A stretch of 22,267 nucleotides of DNA from Pirellulaceae bacterium. Its GTDB lineage: Bacteria; Planctomycetota; Planctomycetia; Pirellulales; Pirellulaceae. The notes beneath the pieces were generated by a model. The model was not told where the DNA came from. It worked only from the letters and a program-made list of their open reading frames with translations, and did not search any database. Positions 15,504-22,267 of the stretch are shown in pieces. A program made the position numbers and the translations under genes. The stretch's first letter is position 1, and every line of letters starts with the position of its first letter. The DNA is taken from positions 1 through 22,267 of the forward strand of contig JAKVBZ010000087.1 of the NCBI GenBank assembly GCA_022448645.1. Direction: 5' to 3'.

Positions 15504-16520
15504 TTACTGGGCGGCAGACCTGGAACCATTGGGAGAACCACCGATCGGATAACCGTCCGGCAAAGGACGTCCGGCACTGTTATACCCCAACCGGTGCAGT
15601 TCTTCACGGACTTGACGGAATTCGGCAAAGCTGTCGGGATACGTCCATAACGTAATGGTGGTTCGTTGTGGATCAAAGCCAGCTACCCTCTGGAAAAACG
15701 ACGAATCGGGTTGCAATGCTTCGGCAACCGTTTGTCCCATATCCTCACGAACAGGCAACAAAACAAAACCGGCCACGTGGACCATCTCGCGGCGTTGCAT
15801 CCCGGCACTGGTTTTTACGGCAGCCATTTTCTTAGCAATGGTATACTGCATACGAAATCCCTGGATGGGACCCACCATCTCTACAACTTCTTTGGCCTCC
15901 TTGAGTTTCCAAACCTTTTGCTCCCATTCGTTTGAAAGCTGTTCGACAAACTCGTTCAACGGCACATAGACGATCCGCCCACCTTTCAATTGAAAATGAG
16001 TCTCCTTGCCGAAAACGGTTTTCGCCAAAGGCGTAGGAAGGTGTTCCAGTGGCAACGGATCGTTGAGACTACGTTGCAGAGCACTTTCGGCATTGGTCAG
16101 ATCTTTCAGTTGCTGTTCTGCCTCTGAAAACTCGTGGACCAAGGCTACCCGTTGTTGAGTCGACGTGTCTAGCTTTCCCTGAACTTCGTTCAGGTCGTGC
16201 CGGGCCGCGGAAATCAGAGTCGCCAATTGATGTCGATAGGCGTTTTGCAAATGGGATTCGGCCTGCACATCTTCCAGCTTGGTCTGAACATCGTAGATAT
16301 CCATTTGCACCTGCTCCGCCACGCCATTGGGCGTTTCCGCGTCAGGATTTGCGTTTTCGGTATGAGTCGAGGCGATGGCTGCTTCGACGAGCGCATCCTT
16401 GGCGCGCACACCGACCACCATGACCAAAATGATCAAAATCCCTACCAGGTTGGCCACGATATCCAGGAATGAATCTTGGCCCGAGTCAAGCGACTCCTGA
16501 CCGCCACGTTTACGTCTCAC
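15504..16520 (-). CDS. ExbD/TolR-like protein with channel Asp and coiled coil
   Basis: This 338-residue protein has a short basic N terminus, one transmembrane helix at about residues 21-38 (IVANLVGILIILVMVVGV) and a large extracytoplasmic part. D20 sits at the head of the helix (SFLDIVANLVG) where ExbD, TolR and MotB carry their proton-binding aspartate. Residues about 67-150 are Gln/Glu-rich and likely coiled coil. The following domain (about 165-325) contains THFQLKGGRIVYVPL and, later, TTITLWTYPDSFAEFRQVRE followed by ELHRLGYN, similar in pattern to the modules of its upstream partner. It is far longer than classical ExbD (about 140 residues). It is the last gene of a three-gene operon and starts in an ATGA overlap with the previous gene. 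Confidence 0.8.
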   Translation of the reverse strand: MRRKRGGQESLDSGQDSFLDIVANLVGILIILVMVVGVRAKDALVEAAIASTHTENANPDAETPNGVAEQVQMDIYDVQTKLEDVQAESHLQNAYRHQLATLISAARHDLNEVQGKLDTSTQQRVALVHEFSEAEQQLKDLTNAESALQRSLNDPLPLEHLPTPLAKTVFGKETHFQLKGGRIVYVPLNEFVEQLSNEWEQKVWKLKEAKEVVEMVGPIQGFRMQYTIAKKMAAVKTSAGMQRREMVHVAGFVLLPVREDMGQTVAEALQPDSSFFQRVAGFDPQRTTITLWTYPDSFAEFRQVREELHRLGYNSAGRPLPDGYPIGGSPNGSRSAAQ

Positions 16521-18136
16521 TGAACTTTCCTTTGTACTTCCATGCCACTTTCGTCAAGCAGCGATTTCAGCTCTTGAAATCGTTGTTCGCCACCAGGTGC
16601 CACTTCAAATTCCAGAATTGGCTTCCAATACGCCTGTCGACCCGCGATGCCCCAGGATTCCATGTGGGACCAGACTTGGGACACAAATTCCTCTACCGCT
16701 AGTCGGCTGGAATCATGAATCGGTACCACCCTTGGCGGTCGGTTCTCACCCCGCTCGGAATGAATGACCACTCGGTCGACAAAACATCCAATGCGAATGG
16801 GACGAGTGAAACCGATGGCACCTCGAGTCTTAGCAGGTGTTGCCCAATCCTTTCCGCGTGACTCTGCCATAGATGCCATACCAGTCGACATGGCGCTACC
16901 AGATGGACCACTCGCTCCTTGTACGGAAGGCACCGCGGACGCGTTTCCACCAACTTTACCGGATTCTTGGTTCGAACGAGCATCTTGTTGAGATTGCTCC
17001 ACTGTCGTCGGAGCTGCTGGCTGATCTGTTCCTTGCAGCCTGTCATCCCGAGATGCTTCGCCCCCATCCATCTCTCCTTGAAAGGAAGCGTCATTACCAA
17101 AACCGAAGCCAGGTTTTTTGCGCCACCCATCTCCTCTTCGTCCCCTTCTCTGACCATTTTGTCGCACGAAGCCACCGTCGGCAGATAGTACCATTCCCGA
17201 TTTTGCGTTTCCGCCACCGAACCGGCTGGGAGCAGCCCGAGCCAAGATGATGCGCCTGCGACGAGCATTCTCGACGGTCTCTTCCAATAGCTGGGCTAGT
17301 GCTGTATCCGCAGGTGGGTAGGCCAGTTTTTTATCATCGTCCACAAGTTCGTAGCCGAATTCCGAATCCCACGACTTCATGGCCCGACGCGATGCTATAA
17401 AAGCCTCCGCTCCTCCCGGCCGGACAATCAACAAAGGATATGGCTCACCCTGCAGAGCATCAGGGTCGTAAATGTCCAGGTATTCACGGACGGCTCGCAA
17501 GGCGGACGCCAATGGATTTCCAGGACCTTGAGGTCCGGACAGATCTTGGGCCGTAAAAACGATTCCCTCTGGCTGGATAATCACACGGTCCGTTTGGCAT
17601 TCGATGAATACGGGTCGGCGTCGAGTTCCGTGCGGTCCCTCGTAGGCCATAATGGCATAGGATCGTTCACCTACTACCAATTTGCCACGTAAAGCCTCTA
17701 TTTGTTGCTGGCGAGCCTGGATCTCGGAGCGAATTCGGGCCAGCTGCTGCCCGAGATTCTGACGGTTAACTTGATCAGCATCGAGGGGTTGCTGCAAGGC
17801 AATCGCTTGTTGCTCTAACTGAACCAATTCGTCCTTGAGTTTGCGAATATGTGTTTCGATTCCCGCCAAGCGCAGACGTTCTTCTTTCAGCTGTTCACGC
17901 AAGCCACTTTGTGATTCTATAAGCATTTCAAGTCGCCATTCGGCGTCTTCCACCGCTTCGACTTGTTGCATCTGTTCTTCCAGTTGTTCGTCACTAACAA
18001 CATTGGCTTCCACTCGTGCTTGTTGCACCACGATGACCAACAACACCACCAGCGCACCCATCGTACAGATGAGAACTGCAAGAAACGGGAATAAGGAGAC
18101 GTTGATGGCTGGCTTGCGCCGCGAATGCCGTCTCAT
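16517..18136 (-). CDS. Long ExbD/TolR-like protein lacking the channel Asp, with two repeated modules
   Basis: A 539-residue inner-membrane protein. INVSLFPFLAVLICTM opens the single transmembrane helix (about 13-37). In ExbD/TolR the same place reads like INVTPLVDV; the key Asp is replaced by hydrophobic residues here. Residues 48-155 form a likely coiled coil. Module A (about 174-270) has FIECQTDRVIIQPEG and YPLLIVRPGGAEAFIASRRA. A Gly/Ser/Gln/Arg-rich linker (about 303-440) follows. Module B (about 446-537) has IGCFVDRVVIHSERG and ILEFEVAPGGEQRFQELKSL, which parallels module A. It is coupled by ATGA overlaps to the channel gene before it and the second ExbD-like gene after it. The function is unknown; it may build a spring- or peptidoglycan-reaching stalk driven by the channel. 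Confidence 0.78.
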   Translation of the reverse strand: MRRHSRRKPAINVSLFPFLAVLICTMGALVVLLVIVVQQARVEANVVSDEQLEEQMQQVEAVEDAEWRLEMLIESQSGLREQLKEERLRLAGIETHIRKLKDELVQLEQQAIALQQPLDADQVNRQNLGQQLARIRSEIQARQQQIEALRGKLVVGERSYAIMAYEGPHGTRRRPVFIECQTDRVIIQPEGIVFTAQDLSGPQGPGNPLASALRAVREYLDIYDPDALQGEPYPLLIVRPGGAEAFIASRRAMKSWDSEFGYELVDDDKKLAYPPADTALAQLLEETVENARRRRIILARAAPSRFGGGNAKSGMVLSADGGFVRQNGQRRGRRGDGWRKKPGFGFGNDASFQGEMDGGEASRDDRLQGTDQPAAPTTVEQSQQDARSNQESGKVGGNASAVPSVQGASGPSGSAMSTGMASMAESRGKDWATPAKTRGAIGFTRPIRIGCFVDRVVIHSERGENRPPRVVPIHDSSRLAVEEFVSQVWSHMESWGIAGRQAYWKPILEFEVAPGGEQRFQELKSLLDESGMEVQRKVQ

Positions 18137-19494
18137 GCCGCACGACCTTGAGATCTTGAGTCTGTGGAATTACTGGGGGCCGCCGACTGTGTGAAGCCGA
18201 CTTGCGGGCTTCGTTCCGTCACCCCACCTAGTCGACCGTTGAGTAGATGTATGGCTGCCGCTAAGCTCATCACGGTATCTTCAAAATTCTTAGACCCAGC
18301 CAGCAACTGCAAATTGTCATTCAGAGCTTGTTCCAATGTGACCACTTCTCCCGTAGCGCTGACAACTTCACGCATGATCGCCGTCTGTCGAGTGATCTCA
18401 GACTGCTGCGATTGCATACTCGCTGCACACTGATTCAACGCTTCCGCAACATGATTCCAATGCTCACGATTCTGTTTCGCTAGTCCCAGTTCCGCCTGGC
18501 CAAGCTGCTCAGCGTGCGCTCGCATCGAGCGCGTCAGCGACTGTCCCAAAGCTTCATGTAATTGGCTACCCGCAGACTCCATCAGACGTGACCAATGACT
18601 ATGGGCGTCGTCAACCGTCGCTCGCCACAGGTCGGTTTGGCGTTCCAGCAAAGTTTCGCTGGAAGCGATCACCGCGTCGGACATTCGACGGATGGCAGCC
18701 AGCTGAGGATCTTTCCCAGCACCGAACTCTTGAAAGCGTCCCACCAATTCAGCATCAGCCCTGGCATCCACGACCGCCAGAAACTGGCTTTCAAATTGAT
18801 CACCGAGAAACATGCAAAACATCAGTAACAAAGAAAGCGTCAAAGCCAAAGCAGTCGTGTCAAAGGCCACACTTAGACCGGCCAACAATCCTTCCATGGC
18901 CCGTTCTGGCGTTTCCACTAGCATTTGCGGACTGAGACCTCCAAGGGCTAATGTGATACCAATGACGGTCCCCAAAAACCCCAACATCGGAGTCGCCCAG
19001 ATGATGATCCGAACCAATCCATTTCCCTCTTGTAGACGAATGGCATCCGTCTCTGCCAAATATTTCAACTCCTCGTCCAGGCCGTCCGCAGCACCCTTTC
19101 GGCTGACGTAGGCCAGTGCGTTGCGCAAGCGATCGCCAAGCAACGACCGTGCGGCAACCGCGGACGCTTCCAGCCGTTCGAGTAATGTATCGCTTTCTGT
19201 AGCAGGTTGTCCTTCTTCGGGAATTGGCCCCAACCCTACCCGATGCAACGACATATATTGTCGCGCATTACCTAATAGCTTGATGGCCAGCGCCGCCACA
19301 CCCACAAAGAACAAAGCCGCCTCGAGATATTCCACGACATGGCCAGCAAAATACCGTAACAACAAAGGAGACGTGATGACGCCTTGCCGGATGAGTGCGT
19401 AGAATCCAACCCACAACAAGAGCCCCCAACACAGCGGCCAGCCTAGATTGCCTAGCATCGTCGCAAAGAAACTTCGCGTTTTCACTCGATCCAC
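18133..19494 (-). CDS. MotA/TolQ/ExbB-type proton channel protein with long cytoplasmic tail
   Basis: The 453-residue protein has four predicted transmembrane helices at about 17-35, 54-73, 163-187 and 204-230. The channel core is plain: IIWATPMLGFLGTVIGITLAL in the third helix and LSVAFDTTALALTLSLLLMF in the fourth, with the polar Thr positions seen in ExbB/TolQ. A cytoplasmic loop lies between helices 2 and 3. After the core, about 220 residues (232-453) are helical and rich in Ala, Gln, Glu and His, a long tail absent from classical ExbB (about 240 residues in total). The start is a GTG at 19494 with GGAAAGGAA upstream. Its stop overlaps the next gene as ATGA. It should use proton or sodium flow to move the two ExbD-like partners. 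Confidence 0.88.
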   Translation of the reverse strand: MDRVKTRSFFATMLGNLGWPLCWGLLLWVGFYALIRQGVITSPLLLRYFAGHVVEYLEAALFFVGVAALAIKLLGNARQYMSLHRVGLGPIPEEGQPATESDTLLERLEASAVAARSLLGDRLRNALAYVSRKGAADGLDEELKYLAETDAIRLQEGNGLVRIIIWATPMLGFLGTVIGITLALGGLSPQMLVETPERAMEGLLAGLSVAFDTTALALTLSLLLMFCMFLGDQFESQFLAVVDARADAELVGRFQEFGAGKDPQLAAIRRMSDAVIASSETLLERQTDLWRATVDDAHSHWSRLMESAGSQLHEALGQSLTRSMRAHAEQLGQAELGLAKQNREHWNHVAEALNQCAASMQSQQSEITRQTAIMREVVSATGEVVTLEQALNDNLQLLAGSKNFEDTVMSLAAAIHLLNGRLGGVTERSPQVGFTQSAAPSNSTDSRSQGRAA

Positions 19495-19663
19495 TTTGAG
19501 ATTCCTTTCCTGCTGCTAGCCAAATGGCTGTTCGCTTCCTGTGGCGAAAAATCCTCGGTAATCCTCAAAATCGGCGCAATCACTACAGATCAATCACCCA
19601 AACTACGAAAAAGCCCGGTCCATACGCGGAAAAATCGTTAACTAGAACGCTATCGTTACAATC

Positions 19664-19676
19664 GGCAATTATTGCC
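19664..19676. promoter_or_regulatory. Perfect 13-base palindrome upstream of the channel operon
   Basis: GGCAATTATTGCC is a perfect odd palindrome (six bases each side of a central T) lying about 170 bases upstream of the channel gene and about 60 bases upstream of the tiny plus-strand frame at 19734. It has the form of a dimeric regulator site. Only its shape and position support this. Confidence 0.25.
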
Positions 19677-19733
19677 AAAGTTGCCACAAGACATTGGCCG
19701 ATATGTTGCTTCGTTCCCGGCCAGAAACAGCAC

Positions 19734-19787
19734 ATGAGTCGGGGAAAGAAAAAACAACTGCAACCGCATTCCCAGGGGGGACGCTAG
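19734..19787 (+). CDS. Possible 17-residue basic peptide read into a terminator
   Basis: An ATG at 19734 opens a 17-codon frame, MSRGKKKQLQPHSQGGR, whose stop codon ends on the first base of the strong terminator at 19787. It is Lys/Arg-rich with no membrane segment. No Shine-Dalgarno site is evident. The same frame is open back to 19524, but that longer version has no recognisable motif. It could be the end of a small gene, or the transcript may be a non-coding RNA. I list it because something must use the terminator. Confidence 0.2.
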   Translation: MSRGKKKQLQPHSQGGR

Positions 19788-19832
19788 CCCGGCTGTGGTT
19801 CGCTTGCCGAACCAGCCGGGCTTATTTTTTTT
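19787..19832 (+). terminator. Strong rho-independent terminator, plus strand
   Basis: GCCCGGCTGTGGTTCG (19787-19802) pairs with CGAACCAGCCGGGC (19808-19821), leaving only a two-base bulge and a five-base loop. It is followed by TTATTTTTTTT (19822-19832). The opposite strand has no T-run after the stem, so it works for plus-strand transcripts. All recognised genes around it are on the minus strand. Confidence 0.88.
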
Positions 19833-19977
19833 CGAAACCGCAGTGGCAGGGTTCTAGTCCGAAGGAATGTTGACAACGAAAACGTCTCAAACGCCGTGCG
19901 AGGGCAGCCATTACAACCTGCAGAACCTCACGGCGTTCAATGCTCAACCCCACATCTCATCTCAGATAGCATTGAGA
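19833..19977. other. Intergenic spacer after the terminator
   Basis: This short spacer lies between the plus-strand terminator and the 3' end of queD on the minus strand. I see no T-rich hairpin that would end the queCD transcript. Confidence 0.35.
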
Positions 19978-20382
19978 TCACGACGGCCGATAGGCGGCAT
20001 AACAGCGGGGAGTCTCCCAGAGCTGACATTGTACGATGGGAAAACCTTGTTCTGCCGTGAATTCAAAAATCAGACGGGCAATGTTCTCTGCAGTTGGATT
20101 TGCATCCATTAACTTCATAGGCTCGCCTAGTTCTTGCAACAATGGTACGGCCGGATCGTCGCGATGCAACAACATGCGATGGTCCAATGTGTCATCGATC
20201 CACTGGCTAACGACGCGTTTGATGTCACTGAAATCAAGCACCATGCCACGTTGATCCAAAAGCTCCGATTCGATTGTAATAATGGCTCGGCCATTGTGAC
20301 CATGTAAATGCTTGCATTTGCCATCATAGTTCAGCAGGCGATGACCGTAGCAAAAGTCGATTTGTCGCGTTACTTGGTACAT
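19978..20382 (-). CDS. queD: 6-carboxy-5,6,7,8-tetrahydropterin synthase
   Basis: This 134-residue protein is the second enzyme of the preQ0/queuosine pathway, converting dihydroneopterin triphosphate to carboxy-tetrahydropterin. The zinc ligands are H14 (CYGHRL), H27 and H29 in CKHLHGHN, where C23 is the catalytic Cys of the CxxxHGH motif. D67-H68 (TLDHRMLL) and E123 (LWETP) supply the remaining active-site residues, and NPTAENIARLIFE is the usual family stretch. The ATG at 20382 overlaps the end of queC by 13 bases, so the two are translated from one message. The other early pathway genes (folE, queE) are not in the window. Confidence 0.93.
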   Translation of the reverse strand: MYQVTRQIDFCYGHRLLNYDGKCKHLHGHNGRAIITIESELLDQRGMVLDFSDIKRVVSQWIDDTLDHRMLLHRDDPAVPLLQELGEPMKLMDANPTAENIARLIFEFTAEQGFPIVQCQLWETPRCYAAYRPS

Positions 20383-21038
20383 GCTAATTCTTCAGCTGCG
20401 TAATAGGTAGGATCCGATATGCCCACTTGGCGAAAGACACGCCGCCGCTCACCACATTTATTGCACTTTCCACAATGAGTTTGGTTGACTGGTGCCAAGC
20501 AGGAAAATGTAAGATGCCAGGGACAAGTTGTGTCCGATTGCACAATCTGCTGCTTTGTCTGTTGCAACAGCGGGCACACGATTTTAATGGACGAGTTCAT
20601 GCTGGCATTCAAACTCTCTTCCAAATTTTGAAAGAATTCAGGACGTGCATCCGGAAACGGATTGGCAGCTAATAAAGCGAGTGCCAATTGCTCAATTTGT
20701 CGCAATTGGCACCACAACGCTGCTTGATGCGTGAGCAAACGATTCCTACCTGGCACAAACACGGCTTCGTCTCGTGTATCAAAACCAGGAACATCGATCC
20801 CGGTAATGCTCCAGTGATGCGGTTGCAAATCGTCCGCCGGTATGTGCAGTGTAACCAGAGGTGCTAAACGGGGCGATGGCATGGCCTGCAAGACTTGTTT
20901 CGCTGCAGTGAGCTCTACGGATTCCCAAAACAATCCCGCACGAACATAGATTGGCTGAACCGACTGCCCCGCTTGCAAAAGTTGGCGTAGCAAAACGGTA
21001 CTGTCCACACCGCCACTAAATAACAATGCTGTTGTCAT
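20370..21038 (-). CDS. queC: 7-cyano-7-deazaguanine synthase
   Basis: QueC makes preQ0 from carboxy-deazaguanine, ammonia and ATP. The 222-residue protein starts MTTALLFSGGVDSTVLL, with the PP-loop SGGVDS at residues 8-13. FVPGRNRLLTHQAALW near 94-109 matches the family's PGRN motif. The C-terminal zinc site is C180, C189, C192 and C195 (SCLAPVNQTHCGKCNKCGERR). Length is normal. It is the first gene of the queCD pair. Conserved sequence begins right at this ATG; there is no closely spaced gene upstream. Confidence 0.94.
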   Translation of the reverse strand: MTTALLFSGGVDSTVLLRQLLQAGQSVQPIYVRAGLFWESVELTAAKQVLQAMPSPRLAPLVTLHIPADDLQPHHWSITGIDVPGFDTRDEAVFVPGRNRLLTHQAALWCQLRQIEQLALALLAANPFPDARPEFFQNLEESLNASMNSSIKIVCPLLQQTKQQIVQSDTTCPWHLTFSCLAPVNQTHCGKCNKCGERRRVFRQVGISDPTYYAAEELACTK

Positions 21039-21408
21039 CTACTCTTCACCGAAAACACAACGTCGCAAGTACTTCTAAAAATGGAAAGGCTATTGTATCC
21101 GTTACAGCGTTCTACAGAAACGTGTCCGCCCAGGAAAAGCTGTCGTATTTTTCAGGGGCAACGCCTGGCCCCCTAGAGGTGGTTTTAAGATACAACATGC
21201 GCTGGTCGCTCGTCCAATGACACTGACCCCAATTCTCTGGCGAAATTAGACACTGGCGGCTGATCGAATCAACTCAACGCGAGAGACAACTAATCGGTGA
21301 GCGTTAGCACCGCTGATTCGGTCGTTCCCCCGTTATGAAACCTGAGAATAATACTTAAGGCACAACCTTAGTATTTTTAGAGCCGCCGACACCAACTGCG
21401 TCGAGTCT
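21039..21408. other. Intergenic region between queC and the tRNA-Phe terminator
   Basis: No gene is visible. It should contain the minus-strand promoter for queCD near 21050-21150. One hairpin candidate lies at 21350-21378. Confidence 0.4.
21350..21378. terminator. Weak hairpin with T-run, possible second terminator
   Basis: AATACTTAAGG (21350-21360) pairs with CCTTAGTATT (21366-21375) with one unpaired base and a five-base loop, then runs into Ts. The stem is A/T-rich and so not very stable. On the minus strand it could back up the stronger terminator after tRNA-Phe; on the plus strand it has no gene to serve. Confidence 0.35.
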
Positions 21409-21451
21409 AAAAAAAATAGCCTGAAACCTCTTTAGAGAAGTGGTTCCAGGC
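21409..21451 (-). terminator. Rho-independent terminator of tRNA-Phe
   Basis: Read on the minus strand, GCCTGGAACC pairs with GGTTTCAGGC through mostly Watson-Crick and one G-U pair. The stem (21419-21451) is followed by TATTTTTTTT. It begins about 33 bases downstream of the tRNA, at the expected place for a single-gene tRNA transcript. Confidence 0.75.
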
Positions 21452-21483
21452 AGTCTGTCAGATTCCAGTCGTTTAACTTCAAG

Positions 21484-21556
<73 letters not shown>

Positions 21557-22052
21557 GGTATGTCGGGTGGAGGCCACGACCCGCAACGTGTCCGCTGCGA
21601 ATTCTGACCCCAGGAAATCATGTCACCCGAGAACAATCCCATTGTTGTCGGACAGACAGCCATTCGTAAAGTGGGCTCCTTTTCCAACATCTAGGGCCAG
21701 GAACACCCCACAATATCATGTGGGCAACAATTCTATCAGATCGGCATTTGGACGAAAGCCCTCTAGCATTTTATAGGTTTTTCGGCCTGTGAAAGCATTT
21801 CCTTGTGACGAGAGCAACCCCTCCTTTAGCATCCAACACAAACCATCCAATCGTTTCCTGGGACGTGGCTGCACCTATTTACACGTCCGACTTCACGAGG
21901 CACGGTCACCTCAGGGAAACGTTCTGCTGGTCGGACTTGAACCGTCCTTCACTTGGTCCACACTAAAAGCACTCAGAAATTCATTTCCCATGCCTTGACT
22001 TTGTTACAGCACTCACACCGAATTACGGCGCCGTTCAGCCCCACTCACCCTC
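21557..22052. other. Gene-poor stretch upstream of tRNA-Phe
   Basis: About 500 bases carry only short open frames without recognisable motifs. The tRNA promoter should lie just above 21557 on the minus strand, but no clear pair of boxes stands out. Confidence 0.4.
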
Positions 22053-22181
22053 GTGCAGGCCAGTCTCGACTCCAGGCGACACAGACTTCTACTACTTCTA
22101 TTGACGATTGTAGTCGGACCATGGTCCGCGCAAGCCACAGAACCCACAACTCAATCGCCTGATGCCTACCTGCTCGCCTAA
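22053..22181 (+). CDS. Signal-peptide-like start of a secreted protein, possibly frameshifted
   Basis: From a GTG at 22053 the frame encodes 42 residues: a basic n-region (SRRHR), a hydrophobic core LLLLLLTIVVG, and a plausible cleavage site PWSAQA before TEPTTQSPDAYLLA, then TAA at 22179-22181. This is a textbook signal-peptide layout but a very short product. An ATG overlapping that TAA at 22181 opens another frame, beginning MQEHRTAVNCQRRIAMQYD, which runs to the window end. Either a frameshift splits one secreted-protein gene, or the peptide is chance. No Shine-Dalgarno site is visible. Confidence 0.3.
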   Translation: MQASLDSRRHRLLLLLLTIVVGPWSAQATEPTTQSPDAYLLA

Positions 22182-22267
22182 TGCAGGAGCACCGCACAGC
22201 CGTAAATTGCCAACGGCGCATCGCCATGCAGTACGACATCAACTGCGATGGTATGCCGTTTCGCTCA

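Noticed and set aside
15504..19494. Zorya-type anti-phage system (ZorA/ZorB channel)
   Set aside because: The channel and its long tail recall ZorA, but two long ExbD-like proteins follow and no helicase, nuclease or other Zorya effector is present. The neighbouring genes are housekeeping genes.

Overview
The window looks like chromosomal DNA of a planctomycete, probably of the Pirellulales. This is inferred, not proven. The grounds are moderate GC by eye, sparse Shine-Dalgarno sites with several GTG/TTG starts, a zinc-ribbon L28, a PAC2-family protein, and an ExbB plus two coiled-coil ExbD-like operon of a style I associate with that phylum. No phage, insertion sequence, CRISPR array or rRNA is visible.

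Layout. Positions 1-716 hold no convincing gene. An Rrf2-type regulator (717-1142) and a HisN-type inositol-monophosphatase-family phosphatase (1370-2188) follow on the plus strand. A truncated rhomboid protease remnant (2406-2705, minus) ends against a large, almost perfect hairpin (2720-2796). A good promoter (2851-2878) then starts a long plus-strand run: rpmB, gatC, gatA, gatB, a SAM hydrolase of the DUF62 family, a stand-alone copy of that enzyme's C-terminal domain, bioA and a class-I glutamine amidotransferase. The run joins translation (L28, Asp/Glu-tRNA amidotransferase) with SAM use (DUF62 protein, SAM-consuming BioA). A PAC2-family protein and a CitE/HpcH-type lyase follow, still on the plus strand.

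The lyase is convergent with a two-subunit acyl-CoA ligase (SucCD-like, minus strand, 12501-14571). Together they could make and cleave a malyl-CoA or citryl-CoA type thioester. Beyond a gene-poor stretch lies a plus-strand remnant with a signal peptide, an in-frame stop and a hydrolase-like tail (15077-15496).

The most distinctive locus is 15504-19494 (minus): an ExbB/TolQ/MotA-type channel with a long cytoplasmic tail and two ExbD/TolR-like proteins, joined by ATGA overlaps. Only one of the two ExbD-like proteins keeps the channel aspartate, and a similar extracytoplasmic module seems to occur three times across the pair. This looks like an ion-driven envelope machine of unknown job and is my main candidate for an undescribed system. 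Upstream, a strong plus-strand terminator (19787-19832) has no recognised gene to serve.

The right end holds queD and queC (minus, preQ0/queuosine pathway), a tRNA-Phe (minus) with its terminator, and a gene-poor edge that may contain the start of a secreted protein.
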